Of a stretch of DNA of 35,271 nucleotides, positions 7,516 to 15,992 are shown in pieces (within the stretch, counting starts at the first letter, position 1; each line of letters starts with the position of its first letter). Where the stretch lies: positions 1 through 35,271 of the forward strand of contig JACJNX010000164.1 of NCBI GenBank assembly GCA_014695255.1, written 5' to 3'. Origin of the DNA: Cyanobacteria bacterium FACHB-63. GTDB lineage: Bacteria > Cyanobacteriota > Cyanobacteriia > Leptolyngbyales > Leptolyngbyaceae. A program made the translations under genes and the position numbers. Under the pieces are notes generated by a model. That model saw nothing but the letters and a program-made list of their open reading frames with translations, did no database searches and was not told where the DNA came from.

Positions 7516-9957
7516 ATGGTTGAAACAGAATTGCATTCCAACCCAACTCAATACATTGAGTTAAACAATCACGGGCAGATTCTTCGCTTCGCGTTATCTG
7601 ATTTAGAACACCGTTTAGGACGAGACCAGACTTGGGCAGATTTGATCATTCCGAATACTGGCTGGGATGTGGTTTCGAGCCGTCATGCTGTATTTCGCAA
7701 AGCTGGAAACCACTACCACATCTTTGACGGAGACGGACAGTCGCAATTTAGCACGAATGGTTTGTTCGTCAATCACACCCGCATTAAACCCTATGTTGGC
7801 TTTCTACTTGATCAAAGCACTCAACTACAGATTGGTCAGAACCCTCGCAATTCGATTTCACTCACGTATGTTGAACCACAGAATGGTTCAATCACAGCCG
7901 TTCCCAGTCGGTTCTCCCTCGACTTAAAAAGCTTGACACAATTCCCGATCGAACTCGGACGCGAACCTAGTCAGCAATATGCTTCGATGATGTTAGATGC
8001 GCCGTCTGTGTCTCGTCGTCATGCCTCGATCGTTCAACAAGGCAACCAATATCTACTGCGAGACCATAGCACCAATGGAACGTATGTGAATCAACAGAAA
8101 GTCAATCGCACCTGCCTAATTCAAGATGGCGATACGATTCAGATTGGCCCGTTTACATTGCTGTTTCGCAACGAAGTGCTAGAAATCTTCGATCGTGGTG
8201 ATCAATTACGCTTAGATGCAAATCAACTCGTGCGAAGAGTCCAGTATGCCAAGCGTGAAAAAACGATTTTGAACCATGTCAGCTTGGCGATCGAACCCGG
8301 ACAACTCGTTGCACTGGTGGGCGGAAGTGGCGCCGGAAAATCAACTCTGATGAAAACGCTGTTAGGCATTGAGCCGATTACAACGGGCGCGGTCTTTCTC
8401 AACGGAGAAAACCTACATCAAAATTTTGATATCTACCGCTCTGAAATCGGCTATGTCCCGCAAGATGATATCATTCATCAAATGCTAACCGTTGAGGAAG
8501 TTTTAACTTATGCGTGTCAGTTGCGGCTTCCTCCGGATACTTCAGTCAAAGAAACGATTAGCCGGACGCTTAATCAAGTCAGTCTCAGTCATGTTCGCCA
8601 TACGTTAGTTCAAAACCTTAGTGGTGGACAACGCAAACGAGTCAGTATCGCAGTTGAACTATTAGCGAATCCAAAGTTATTTTTCTTAGATGAGCCGACT
8701 TCTGGACTCGATCCGGGATTGGATAAAAAAATGATGTATTTGCTGCGGAGTTTAGCCGATCAGGGACGCACGATCGTTTTAGTCACTCATGCAACTTCAA
8801 ACTTATCCGTGTGCGATCGCGTTGCCTTTATGGGGAGTGGCGGACGGCTCTGCTTCTTTGGCCCACCCAGCGAGGCGATGAGCTTTTTCGAGACTCCTAC
8901 TCAAGACTTTGCAGACATCTACATCAAGCTCGACGAGGGCGAAACCGATCAACAAAGACAGCAATCTGTTGAACAATGGTGGCGCAAATTCGAGCAATCG
9001 AAAGCACATCACTTATATGTAAGAACAGTACTCAGCAGTACTCAAACAAATTCGAGATCGACACGACGATTCCAGAAAACCAATATCTCGCTCCTGCAAC
9101 AAGGGTGGGTTTTGTGCCAGCGCTACTGGAAATTAGTCTTGCGCGATCGCTTTAGTGTGATTCTAATGCTGCTCACGGCTCCGATTGGAATTGCTCTGAT
9201 CACGATTGCTTTGCAAGATCGAACTGTCTTTGTTAAATCCTCACCGCTTAGTGCTTTACAAGCTCCGTTAGCATTGCGAGTTTTGTTTGTCTTTACTTGT
9301 GCAACGTTATGGGTTGGACTCTCAGGAACAGCACAGACAATTGTTCGAGAAGCTAGTATTTACTATCGTGAACGATTGATTAATCTTAGATTAATTCCTT
9401 ATGTCGGCTCGAAGCTATCAATTCACACTGCGATCGCGCTTGTACAAACCAGTTTGATTGTCATTTCAGTGCTACTCGGCTTTAATTCTCCCGAATCAAA
9501 GCTCATTCCATGGATCATCGGGTTTGCCATCACGACGTTTTTGACGTTGCTTGCTAGTGTCAACCTGGGACTATTGATTTCAAGCTTTGTGAAAACAACA
9601 GTTCAAGCAAATAGTGCATTGCCGCTGATTTTGATTCCGCAGATTGTATTTTCTGGCATCTTGTTCGATCTCGATGGCGTGGGACGAATACTTTCTTGGA
9701 CTATGTTGAGTCGTTGGTCGATCGCGGCGTATGGTGCTCTAGTGGATGTCAATGCAATGGTTCCTAAACCTCCGACTGTTCCAGGTGGAAGTTCGTTTCC
9801 ACTCCCGTTTGAACCCAGTTCCACATATGATGCAACCTGGAACAATTTACTGTTAAATTGGACAATTCTCCTCGTCCACAGTTTGGTGTGTTTTGGAATT
9901 GCGATCGTGCAGCAAAAACGCAAGGATGTTTTCAAGCGGACAACTCGTGCAAAATAG
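7516..9957 (+). CDS. FHA-domain ABC transporter (ATPase fused to ABC-2 permease, ABCG type)
   Basis: About 813 residues from ATG 7516; a TTG 57 bases earlier is possible but adds only a non-conserved extension. Two forkhead-associated domains come first: residues ~14-120 (GRDQ, SSRHA), and ~140-215 with the better conserved GREPS, SRRHA and STNGTYVN. FHA domains bind phosphothreonine, so activity may be set by a Ser/Thr kinase. The ABC ATPase follows, with Walker A GGSGAGKST (about 269-277), signature LSGGQ (368-372) and Walker B LFFLDEP (388-394). The C-terminal half holds an ABC-2/ABCG-type permease with several hydrophobic segments. This half-transporter plan, probably dimeric in the plasma membrane, is common in cyanobacteria; the substrate is not predictable. 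Divergent from the eCIS-type operon. Confidence 0.9.
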   Translation: MVETELHSNPTQYIELNNHGQILRFALSDLEHRLGRDQTWADLIIPNTGWDVVSSRHAVFRKAGNHYHIFDGDGQSQFSTNGLFVNHTRIKPYVGFLLDQSTQLQIGQNPRNSISLTYVEPQNGSITAVPSRFSLDLKSLTQFPIELGREPSQQYASMMLDAPSVSRRHASIVQQGNQYLLRDHSTNGTYVNQQKVNRTCLIQDGDTIQIGPFTLLFRNEVLEIFDRGDQLRLDANQLVRRVQYAKREKTILNHVSLAIEPGQLVALVGGSGAGKSTLMKTLLGIEPITTGAVFLNGENLHQNFDIYRSEIGYVPQDDIIHQMLTVEEVLTYACQLRLPPDTSVKETISRTLNQVSLSHVRHTLVQNLSGGQRKRVSIAVELLANPKLFFLDEPTSGLDPGLDKKMMYLLRSLADQGRTIVLVTHATSNLSVCDRVAFMGSGGRLCFFGPPSEAMSFFETPTQDFADIYIKLDEGETDQQRQQSVEQWWRKFEQSKAHHLYVRTVLSSTQTNSRSTRRFQKTNISLLQQGWVLCQRYWKLVLRDRFSVILMLLTAPIGIALITIALQDRTVFVKSSPLSALQAPLALRVLFVFTCATLWVGLSGTAQTIVREASIYYRERLINLRLIPYVGSKLSIHTAIALVQTSLIVISVLLGFNSPESKLIPWIIGFAITTFLTLLASVNLGLLISSFVKTTVQANSALPLILIPQIVFSGILFDLDGVGRILSWTMLSRWSIAAYGALVDVNAMVPKPPTVPGGSSFPLPFEPSSTYDATWNNLLLNWTILLVHSLVCFGIAIVQQKRKDVFKRTTRAK

Positions 9958-9988
9958 GGTTCTGTCACAAGGATTTCTGTTAGTCCTA

Positions 9989-11166
9989 CAACTGGTTGCG
10001 GGTTTTGTTTGAAAGCTGCTGTGAAATCCTAAACAATGAGGTCAGATTGAGCTATTAAAGCAACAGCACAGTCGTTTTCAGTCGTTTCTTTGCTGCTTTA
10101 GCTCATATTCCCGATGTTCAAGGCAGGACCATTCTAGGTCTACGCCACCGAGACCTCAAAAAACATGAACTTCAAAGGAATTAGCCCTGGCAGAGATGCC
10201 GGAGATTGATCAGGCTGTAAGCCAGAGTTTTCAGGGCGTAGTACAACTGGCTGAGGCACTCAAACCGTAGCAGTAAGCGCCGAAACTTGTCTTCCCAAGC
10301 GAACACGCGCTCGATGGTGTGAAACCGTTCCTGAAAGATTGCTGGGTTGAAGATCGGTTTGCGTCCCCGCTTCGAGGTCTTTCTGCCACGTGGATTTGCC
10401 GGAATGTTGGGAATCATGCCTCGGTTGAAAATGGCTTTGCGGTTGGCTCGGCTATCATAGACCCCATCGAGAGAGACGATCGTCTGGTTCAGGTCAAGCC
10501 CGACCTTTTGAGCGATGCGGGTGACTTGCGGCAGGGCTGTCTGCAACAGTGGCGACTCGTTGCGATTGGCGGGTGCGGCAATGAACGGTGCAATCACGTT
10601 GCAGTTGCGGTCACAGAAAGCAACGACTTTATCGCCTTTGAGATGCTTGTGCCCGCTGTATCCGAGATTGTCCCCGCCCTTCTTTGCGGAGGTCGTCGTT
10701 CCATCGCCATGAATGACGCTGATGTCGAGTTGCCCCTTCTGGCAAAGCAGCGACCCAGATTCGGCAAAAATCGCATCAAAGCAGCCTTGGGCTTCAAACC
10801 GCCGAAAGGAACTGTAGATTCGGGTGTAATGGATTTCCGGTCGCCCCGCTTCCGTTTCAATGGGTAGCTCTTTCCACTGACATCCCAGATACAGCAGTTT
10901 CAAGATGGAGTTAAAGATTGCGTGCAACGAGAGCTTCGGCTGCGGCCCCCGAGTTCCCTGCTTCAGATGCGGCAAGACAAATTCCTCGAATTGTTCTAGA
11001 GTCAAATGTGTGGGAATCGATTGCCAGGATTTAGATTCAGCCATCACTCCTCCAATGCTTGTCCAACTCAAAAAGCTGGTGTCACTTTAGCCTGAGTCGA
11101 TAGAAATTGAAGCAGATAGAGGCTTGCAGACAAATTCACCCAGAGAGCGAAACCCGCAACCTGTTG
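9989..11166. mobile_element. Probable IS5-family insertion sequence, about 1.18 kb
   Basis: An imperfect 19-bp inverted repeat flanks the transposase gene: CAACTGGTTGCGGGTTTTG at 9989-10007, and its counterpart (two mismatches) at 11148-11166 on the other strand. That gives a 1178-bp unit, a reasonable size for IS5. I could not identify a convincing target-site duplication, and the left flank between the ABC gene and the repeat is only 31 bases, so the true ends may lie slightly elsewhere. Positions 10008-10180 hold no gene I can support. Confidence 0.5.
10181..11044 (-). CDS. IS5-family transposase, apparently intact
   Basis: 287 residues. The N-terminal third is the DUF4096-type domain (QFEEFVLPHL, then GCQWKELP), followed by a DDE catalytic core with D of VIHGDGTTTS, D of IVSLDGVYDS and E of TIERVFAWEDKFRRL. 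All three catalytic positions are present with no frameshift or internal stop, so the protein may be active on its own element. The start was placed at ATG 11044 because it is preceded by a strong Shine-Dalgarno sequence, GGAGGAGTG; an upstream ATG at 11071 has none. It reads toward the ABC transporter gene. Confidence 0.9.
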   Translation of the reverse strand: MAESKSWQSIPTHLTLEQFEEFVLPHLKQGTRGPQPKLSLHAIFNSILKLLYLGCQWKELPIETEAGRPEIHYTRIYSSFRRFEAQGCFDAIFAESGSLLCQKGQLDISVIHGDGTTTSAKKGGDNLGYSGHKHLKGDKVVAFCDRNCNVIAPFIAAPANRNESPLLQTALPQVTRIAQKVGLDLNQTIVSLDGVYDSRANRKAIFNRGMIPNIPANPRGRKTSKRGRKPIFNPAIFQERFHTIERVFAWEDKFRRLLLRFECLSQLYYALKTLAYSLINLRHLCQG

Positions 11167-11205
11167 ACTTCTTATTCACTATGAAAAGCTTGGCACTCGA
11201 TCGTC

Positions 11206-11237
11206 TTGTACGTTTTTCTGATTTTTGTACGTTTTTC
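11206..11237. repeat. Two direct copies of TTGTACGTTTTTC, period 19
   Basis: The 13-base word TTGTACGTTTTTC occurs at 11206-11218 and again at 11225-11237, just downstream of the AraC-like relic. Two copies in register with a two-turn helical period could be a protein-binding site, but with only two copies chance or replication slippage is as likely. Confidence 0.4.
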
Positions 11238-11372
11238 AGATCATTTGCTGAAACTGTTTCGGAGTGACACCGACAGAGCGCCTAAAGTGACGATGAAAGT
11301 GACTTTAATCCACAAATCCAACTCATCGGGCAATTTCTGAGATCGAAAGGCTCGATCGCGATAATTCTTTCG
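11236..11372 (-). pseudogene. AraC-family regulator, C-terminal relic with two nonsense codons
   Basis: Reading the minus strand up to the TGA at 11236-11238 gives SRSSLSISEIAR-stop-VGFVD-stop-SHFHRHFRRSVGVTPKQFQ. This is the second helix-turn-helix of an AraC/XylS transcription activator, whose usual form is SLSISEIAxxVGFxDQSHFxRxFxxxVGVTPKQF. The two stops, TGA at 11323-11325 and TAA at 11305-11307, fall where the family has glutamine or another tolerant residue. No N-terminal part is recognisable upstream, where unrelated plus-strand coding begins. This is a dead fragment, most likely left by rearrangement around the neighbouring insertion sequence. Confidence 0.75.
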
Positions 11373-11392
11373 CCCGGCTGGGATGGCGAAAT

Positions 11393-11668
11393 ATGACCGC
11401 TGCCATCCGTCAACGATACCGATCTCAATGGTTAGCATTCCGGGCAGAACTAGAAGAGTTCATCACAGAACCGAGTTTCGAGGAAGCCTCGGATGTGTTG
11501 TACTCCTTTGGTCGGCTGGTTTGGAAGTTGATGGGCATTCCGCCTCAGTGGTTAGCTTATCCGACTCTGAGGAAGCATGGAGAGCGATTCGTGGAGACGG
11601 GTTGTATTCGCAGCAGGCGGACTGCGAGGGACGATGCTGCGATCTTTGCTCGGTATTCGACGCACTGA
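11393..11668 (+). CDS. Small conserved-looking hypothetical protein
   Basis: 91 residues, starting at ATG 11393. The product begins TAAIRQRYRSQWLAFRAELE and continues with EEASDVLYSFGRLVWKL, GIPPQWLAYPTLRKHGERF and a basic C-terminus, with no signal peptide or membrane segment. The regular amphipathic helices and high Trp/Arg content look like real protein, and I have an impression of similar small proteins in cyanobacteria encoded beside the family of the next gene, but I cannot name a function. It lies 245 bases before the host ORF at 11914 on the same strand. Bases 11669-11913 hold no gene I can support. Confidence 0.55.
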   Translation: MTAAIRQRYRSQWLAFRAELEEFITEPSFEEASDVLYSFGRLVWKLMGIPPQWLAYPTLRKHGERFVETGCIRSRRTARDDAAIFARYSTH

Positions 11669-11913
11669 CTGAATTTGTTGCCTCAGCTTCAATTGGGTCA
11701 ACCTGAGTAGTTAGGGCGCGACAGGTAGTGGGAAACTTAGCGGCTGAAGCCGCTAAGTCAGCAAATTGCAAAACTTTGCGGCGACTGAAGCGAGACGGAT
11801 TGAGGCGTTCCATGGCTGCATTCTAGATTCTGTGCCTGCCGTTCTGGCATAGCAAACGCTAGCACACTTTGCGAATCAGAAAATAATCTGTATTCCTGCA
11901 CCCTGTAGGGTCA

Positions 11914-12570
11914 ATGGGACTGACGATCGTAGCTGATGGGAGCCGAAGGAACCAGGTGATGACGTGGCGCACGAATCTAGGAGAGCGAGTGCTTGAAGGC
12001 GTTGAGGCAGAAGTATACCTCATGGCGATGCAGGATGCCGTTGGGCATCTTGAGGATATGCAGGATTTAGACGAACCGGAAGCATTAACCGGAGACCGCA
12101 TCTTCGATATTGCTAGCTTTAATCAGAAAATACTGCTACTCCATCGCTGTCTCTGTGCCTTACTCAACCCTGACATCGAGCCTCCAATGCTAACAAACGT
12201 GGTCGAGGCTGCCGCTTACTATCCCTTTGCGTTCTTGGAGATGCGGCTTGAAGATGAGATTTGGATGGAACAAGAAGACCCCGACCAGGATGAGCGATTG
12301 AAATACAACGTCAGGGGCGAAAAATCTCCCTTTGATGGCGATTTAGCCTACTGGAGTGAGCGCAACAGCAAGCTCTACGACGGCAACACCTCTAAAGCCC
12401 TGAAACGGCAAAACCATACATGCGGGTACTGTGGTCTAAAACTGCTCAGTGATGAGAAAGTACATCTACACCATGTAGACGGAAACCGCTCAAATCAGAA
12501 GAAAAGCAATCTTCTAGCCATTCACGAAAGCTGCCACGACCTGATCCACATGAGCAAAACCGCAAGGTAA
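11914..12570 (+). CDS. Chimeric ORF: host hypothetical protein fused to C-terminus (HNH) of a group II intron reverse transcriptase
   Basis: 218 residues of two origins. Residues 1 to about 128 (VADGSRRNQVMTWRTN, ILLLHRCLCALLNP, AAAYYPFAFLEMRLEDE) are acidic and look like a cellular protein of unknown function. From about residue 130 the sequence switches to VRGEKSPFDGDLAYWSERN, then CGYCGLKL, VHLHHVDGN, NLLAIHESCHDLIHMSK. That is the end of a group II intron-encoded protein, with its zinc-binding HNH endonuclease domain. The reverse-transcriptase and maturase parts are missing. Intron domains V and VI follow the stop, so an internal deletion apparently removed the intron's 5' part and most of its ORF, leaving an in-frame fusion. 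Whether the fusion protein is made or useful is unknown; the intron cannot splice. Confidence 0.65.
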   Translation: MGLTIVADGSRRNQVMTWRTNLGERVLEGVEAEVYLMAMQDAVGHLEDMQDLDEPEALTGDRIFDIASFNQKILLLHRCLCALLNPDIEPPMLTNVVEAAAYYPFAFLEMRLEDEIWMEQEDPDQDERLKYNVRGEKSPFDGDLAYWSERNSKLYDGNTSKALKRQNHTCGYCGLKLLSDEKVHLHHVDGNRSNQKKSNLLAIHESCHDLIHMSKTAR

Positions 12571-12577
12571 GAACGTC

Positions 12578-12656
12578 GAAAGCTGGGTGCGGGGAAACCT
12601 GCACGCCCAGATTGAACGGAGAGGGGCAGGGAATAATATCCCTCCTCGACTCCAAC
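12578..12656 (+). ncRNA. Group II intron 3' end: domains V and VI
   Basis: Directly after the HNH stop codon, 12581-12613 folds as a domain V hairpin. It begins with the catalytic triad AGC, has a 5-bp lower stem (CTGGG/CCCAG), a two-base CG bulge on the 3' side, an upper stem TGCGGG/CCTGCA and a GAAA tetraloop. The next ~40 bases (12614-12653) form a second hairpin with a purine-rich 5' arm and a CTCGACTCC 3' arm, as in domain VI, where the A would be the branch point. Domains I-IV are not found upstream, so this is a truncated, splicing-dead intron remnant. The exact 3' splice site (about 12656) is a guess. Confidence 0.7.
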
Positions 12657-12727
12657 AGATTAAGCCGAGAAGCAACAACGAGAAAAGATGTGACGCTAGA
12701 AGCAGGGTCACATGGAGGATATCGCCA

Positions 12728-13630
12728 ATGGGACAGGGATTCGGCAAAGACAAAATCGAACAACGCCATGCCAAACTCGAACAGAAGAAAGATCTGCTCG
12801 TGCGCTTGGACGAAGTGATTGAGTGGGAAGCGTTTCGAGCAAGTTTAGCAACGGTTCACGAGAAACCGCGTAAGAGCAAAGCGGGACGAAAGAACCACGA
12901 TGTGATTCTCATGTTCAAGTTGTTGATCTTGCAGCAGTTGTACAACATCAGCGACGAAGAACTAGAGTATCAAGTGAATGACCGACTCTCGTTCATGCGG
13001 TTTTTGGGCTTGAGCCTTGGGGATGTCGTGCCGGATGCGACGAGTGTGTGGCTGTTCCGTAAACAGTTGCGGGAACCGGGCTTGATTGAGGTGTTGTTTG
13101 AGCAATTTGATGGCTATCTGCGAACTCATGGGTATGAAGCCAAGAGTGGGCAAATTGTCGATGCGACCTTGATTCCCGTTTCCAAGCAACACAATCGTAA
13201 GGAAGACACCGAACAGCTAGAGCAAGGAGAAATTCCGACTGGATGGACGGAGCATCCAAAACGATTTGAACAGCGAGACTTGGATGCACGCTGGACGAAA
13301 AAACACGGCAAAAGCTACTTCGGCTACAAGAGTCATATCAGCATTGATGTGGAGTATGGATTTATCCGGCGGTACGCGGTGACCGACGCGGCAGTGCGTG
13401 ATTCTCAAGTGTTAGGGCAACTGCTCGATGATGAGAACGAAACCGATGCGGTGTGGGCAGATAGTGCTTATCGGTCTGAAACGATTGAAGCGGTGCTACA
13501 ACTGTTGCAGTTTGAGAGTCACCTCCATGAACGCGCCTACCGGAATCATCCCCTGACCGAGCAACAGCAAGCGGACAATCGAGCGCGTTCCAGCATTCGT
13601 GCCAAAGTCGAACACGTTTTCGGCAATTAG
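12728..13630 (+). pseudogene. IS5-family transposase ended early by an amber codon
   Basis: The frame from ATG 12728 (preceded by GGAGG) encodes 300 residues of an IS5-type transposase: N-terminal DUF772-like helices (ILQQLYNISDEELEYQVNDR), D of IVDATLIPV, D of VWADSAYRS and E of IRAKVEHVFG. It stops at TAG 13628-13630, exactly where the family continues. Read through, the next residues are IMTMGGKLVRSIGLDAV, which belong to the same transposase; a CAG-to-TAG change explains this. All three catalytic residues are present, but the missing C-terminal helix probably inactivates it. Beyond about 13675 the same frame passes into a different transposase. The ends of this element are not clear. Confidence 0.75.
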
Positions 13631-13675
13631 ATCATGACGATGGGTGGCAAACTTGTGCGCTCAATTGGGCTAGAT

Positions 13676-14236
13676 GCGGTCGGCGTGATGCTAGACCTGT
13701 CCCGATTCACCTTTGTCGAGACAGTCCAACCGGGCATCAATCTCTACACGGCAGTCATTTGGGCCGTGGCACTCTAACGCGCCGTTCGACTCGCTTATCT
13801 GCTGAATCATCAAGACCCCAAAAAGCCTCGGTTTGTCGTTCTGTTTTCTACCGACGTAGACCAGGATGCCAAAGACATCTACCGCCTGTAACAACTCCGG
13901 TTTCAGGTGGAATCTATTTTCAGAAATGCCAAGCAATTCACGGGACTGCAAGACTGCCAAGCCCGCGACTTGTCCGAACTCGAATTCCACTTCAATCCCT
14001 CACTCACCGCACTCAATCTGGTAAGAGTGGAAGCCCAGCAACAGCACACGGTCGATCCTTCGGAGCTTCGCGCAGCGAATCAACCCTTCATCTTTTCCAG
14101 GGCAAGCCTGAAACGTCGGGCGCTCAATCGTCATCTACTCGAACGGTTTATTGCCAAGTTGGAGTTGGAGCCAACTTCGATTAAATCCCATCCCAACTTT
14201 GAACCTCTAGAGTCCTACAGCGCTATAGCCGCTTAA
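13676..14236 (+). pseudogene. Relic of a second DDE transposase (IS4/IS701-like C-terminus) with two ochre codons
   Basis: In the same frame as the preceding IS5 gene, the sequence reads INLYTAVIWAVAL-stop-RAVRLAYLLNHQ, then PRFVVLFSTDVDQDAKDIYRL-stop-QLRFQVESIFRNAKQFTGL, CQARDLSELEFHFNPSLTAL and a C-terminus ending SYSAIAA. This matches the last part of a transposase group common in cyanobacteria, where the segment with F-R-x-A-K-Q-F-T-G-L carries the catalytic glutamate. The stops are TAA at 13775-13777 and TAA at 13889-13891. With no N-terminal two-thirds and two nonsense codons it is dead. The family label is from memory and could be off at the subgroup level. Confidence 0.7.
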
Positions 14237-14344
14237 TTTTGTCCGGAGTATTGTCGATCGTATCATACTTAAAACGACTGAAAATTCCACTGAACAGATT
14301 GGTAAAAATCTTTCAATTTCCTGCATCATGATTCACTTTGATTG

Positions 14345-15346
14345 TTACTGATTCAGGGGCTCGGTCGGAGTGCTGGCATCGCTGGTCAACACATTCGACA
14401 ACTGCTCCAGAATTTCTCCTCCATCACTGTTCGGCTTGAGCGTAAACAGTAAGCCTGCATGACTTGCAATGCCATCACCACATGCCCCGTCTGCCTGGCT
14501 CGTCACACATACTACAGGGAGACGATTGATTGTACCAGTCGTGAGATAACTCAGCTGATTAGCTTTGCGATACTCCTCGAAGCGTTGCGATACTAGATTA
14601 CAGCGCGTTTGTGGATCAAAGCCTTGATTGGCGAACAGCGTAGAAGCCCACAAAATCACGCCGATTTCACGGTTGTTCAGCTTAGCGATCGTGGTCGGTG
14701 TTCCATTCTTGCTGGCGCATGCAAACGATAGAGTACCTAAACTGAGCTTTTTCACCGTTGCTTTCGTGCTAGATTTTGGGGCTGCACTCGACTTAGGTGC
14801 AGATGGAATGGGATCTTGCGGCGAAGATGCAATCACAGAGGGGAGTGGAGGTGAAACGGGAGGTTCGATCGGAGCCTCTGGCAGCGAGGGATTGACCAGA
14901 GCCTCTGGCTGAAATGGCGGGCTTGCTTGAGCGACGGGCGGTGATTCTGGCTGAAATGGCGGCGGGACAGCTTGAGCGACGGGTGGTGATTCTGGCTGAA
15001 ACGGGGTGCGTGTTGGGATGGATGCTTGTTTAGCATCCACTTCCGCTTGAGCCGCATGGTTTTGAACTACCTCGTCGAATTGTTGCTGCCGCTGCTGTTG
15101 GCGTTGCTCAGCAGCGGCAGCAGCAGCGGCAGTTTGTTGATCGTAACGGTCATTTATTTGTTGATGAACGGCTCGGACAGCACTCAGATCAGTTGAAGGG
15201 GTCTCCGGTTGAAATGGAGGCGGACTCGAACCTTGAGCGATCATAACCGAGGCTCTGACCGCCTGAGCTTCAGCGGGGAGCGCTAAAACGCTCAAACATA
15301 ATGAACCTAGCGTTCCTAGTACCAAAAACAGAAAACGGTGCCACAT
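14345..15346 (-). CDS. Secreted COP23-domain protein with Pro/Gln-rich repeats
   Basis: 333 residues from ATG 15346, chosen because GGAGGAG stands 4 bases upstream and the product then begins with a clean signal peptide (MWHRFLFLVLGTLGSLCLS, cleavage probably after AEAQA). A low-complexity region follows, rich in Gln and Ala, with tandem PPFQPESPPVAQA-type repeats. The last ~130 residues match COP23: FACASKNGTPTTIA, a WAST segment, DPQTRCNLVSQRFEEY, LPVVCVTSQADGACG and LLFTLKP, with several Cys residues likely in disulfides. COP23 was named for a circadian-oscillating membrane protein in cyanobacteria; its biochemical role is unknown. The protein is probably periplasmic or membrane-associated. 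The gene starts 28 bases after the secreted GUN4 gene, suggesting one operon. Confidence 0.8.
   Translation of the reverse strand: MWHRFLFLVLGTLGSLCLSVLALPAEAQAVRASVMIAQGSSPPPFQPETPSTDLSAVRAVHQQINDRYDQQTAAAAAAAEQRQQQRQQQFDEVVQNHAAQAEVDAKQASIPTRTPFQPESPPVAQAVPPPFQPESPPVAQASPPFQPEALVNPSLPEAPIEPPVSPPLPSVIASSPQDPIPSAPKSSAAPKSSTKATVKKLSLGTLSFACASKNGTPTTIAKLNNREIGVILWASTLFANQGFDPQTRCNLVSQRFEEYRKANQLSYLTTGTINRLPVVCVTSQADGACGDGIASHAGLLFTLKPNSDGGEILEQLSNVLTSDASTPTEPLNQ
14900..15010. repeat. Tandem repeats inside the COP23 gene (PPFQPESPPVAQA units)
   Basis: Two to three imperfect copies of a roughly 40-50 base unit occur here; each contains the plus-strand words GATTCTGGCTGAAA and GCTTGAGCGACGGG. At protein level they give FQPESPPVAQA repeated, a flexible proline-rich linker between the signal peptide and the COP23 domain. 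Such repeats commonly vary in number between strains. They are coding and in frame, so not a CRISPR or regulatory array. Confidence 0.65.
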
Positions 15347-15374
15347 AGCTCCTCCAGCTTGATTGTGCAAAGAT

Positions 15375-15887
15375 CTATAAAGTACAAGCCGCAAACTTCT
15401 CGAATCGATGTTCGTTGCCGTCCTGCCAGGCGAGCTTGTAAGGGAGAGAACCTAGCAGTGGAGCTTGATAGTTTGGCGGTTTAAAGTTGCCGCGTCCGTC
15501 GATCCAGCCAACTGTTCTATAGACTTGTTCGGCTTTACGTGCACTCGATTGCTGATAAAGATTCGATTGCACACTAAATCCTTGTTCTCCACTCGTCGCG
15601 CTGCTCCACAACTGGTCAATTTTGAGCAGTTGAGCACAAGAAAAGTTATTCCACTCGGTTAAATTAAATGCACGAGCACGGCTGGATTTTTCACCGGCAA
15701 TTCTCAGCATGAGTTTGTAAGTGACCGTATCGGCGGTTCTAAAATCTCGCTGATTCAGTGCAGATTCTAAGCGAGTGTAATCTTGTTGAATTGAGCCTGC
15801 TTCCGTTGCGGTCATGGAGTGAGTGCCGAAGCACAAGGGACCTAACATTCCCATGACGATTAGAAAGAAATGACGTTTGAATCGCAT
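15375..15887 (-). CDS. Secreted GUN4-domain protein
   Basis: 170 residues, starting at ATG 15887 behind GAGGAAA. The first ~30 residues are a signal peptide (basic MRFKRH, then LIVMGMLGPLCF). The rest is a GUN4-type domain: DYTRLESALNQRDFRTADTV, TYKLMLRIAG, FSCAQLLKIDQLW, GFSVQSNLYQ, then a final LGSLPYKLAW and RFEKFAACTL. Classical Gun4 binds porphyrins and stimulates Mg-chelatase, but these short paralogues lack the extra N-terminal domain and are exported, so a chlorophyll-pathway role is doubtful. It is a close relative of the C-terminal domain of the upstream kinase, down to the shared FAAC ending, and probably arose by domain duplication. Spacing to the kinase is 105 bases and to the COP23 gene 28 bases, same strand. 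Confidence 0.8.
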   Translation of the reverse strand: MRFKRHFFLIVMGMLGPLCFGTHSMTATEAGSIQQDYTRLESALNQRDFRTADTVTYKLMLRIAGEKSSRARAFNLTEWNNFSCAQLLKIDQLWSSATSGEQGFSVQSNLYQQSSARKAEQVYRTVGWIDGRGNFKPPNYQAPLLGSLPYKLAWQDGNEHRFEKFAACTL

Positions 15888-15992
15888 CGTTTCCTCTCAT
15901 AGTTCTAGGCATGGTTTTAGCCGTCAAAATAGAATAGGTGAAGCTTTGAACACCTTATGCACTTGAATCGTCAAGAGCCATTGAACCAATCG

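Noticed and set aside
10319-10867. Plus-strand 182-codon open frame
   Set aside because: Fully antisense to the intact IS5 transposase, whose catalytic residues define the coding strand.
11081-11291. GTCACTTTAG / CTAAAGTGAC inverted pair as ends of an element
   Set aside because: Only 10 bases, it does not enclose the transposase gene, and one arm lies within AraC-relic coding; probably chance.
14880-15150. Possible CRISPR or minisatellite array
   Set aside because: The repeats are in frame within the COP23 gene, have no unique spacers of constant size, and encode a Pro/Gln/Ala linker.
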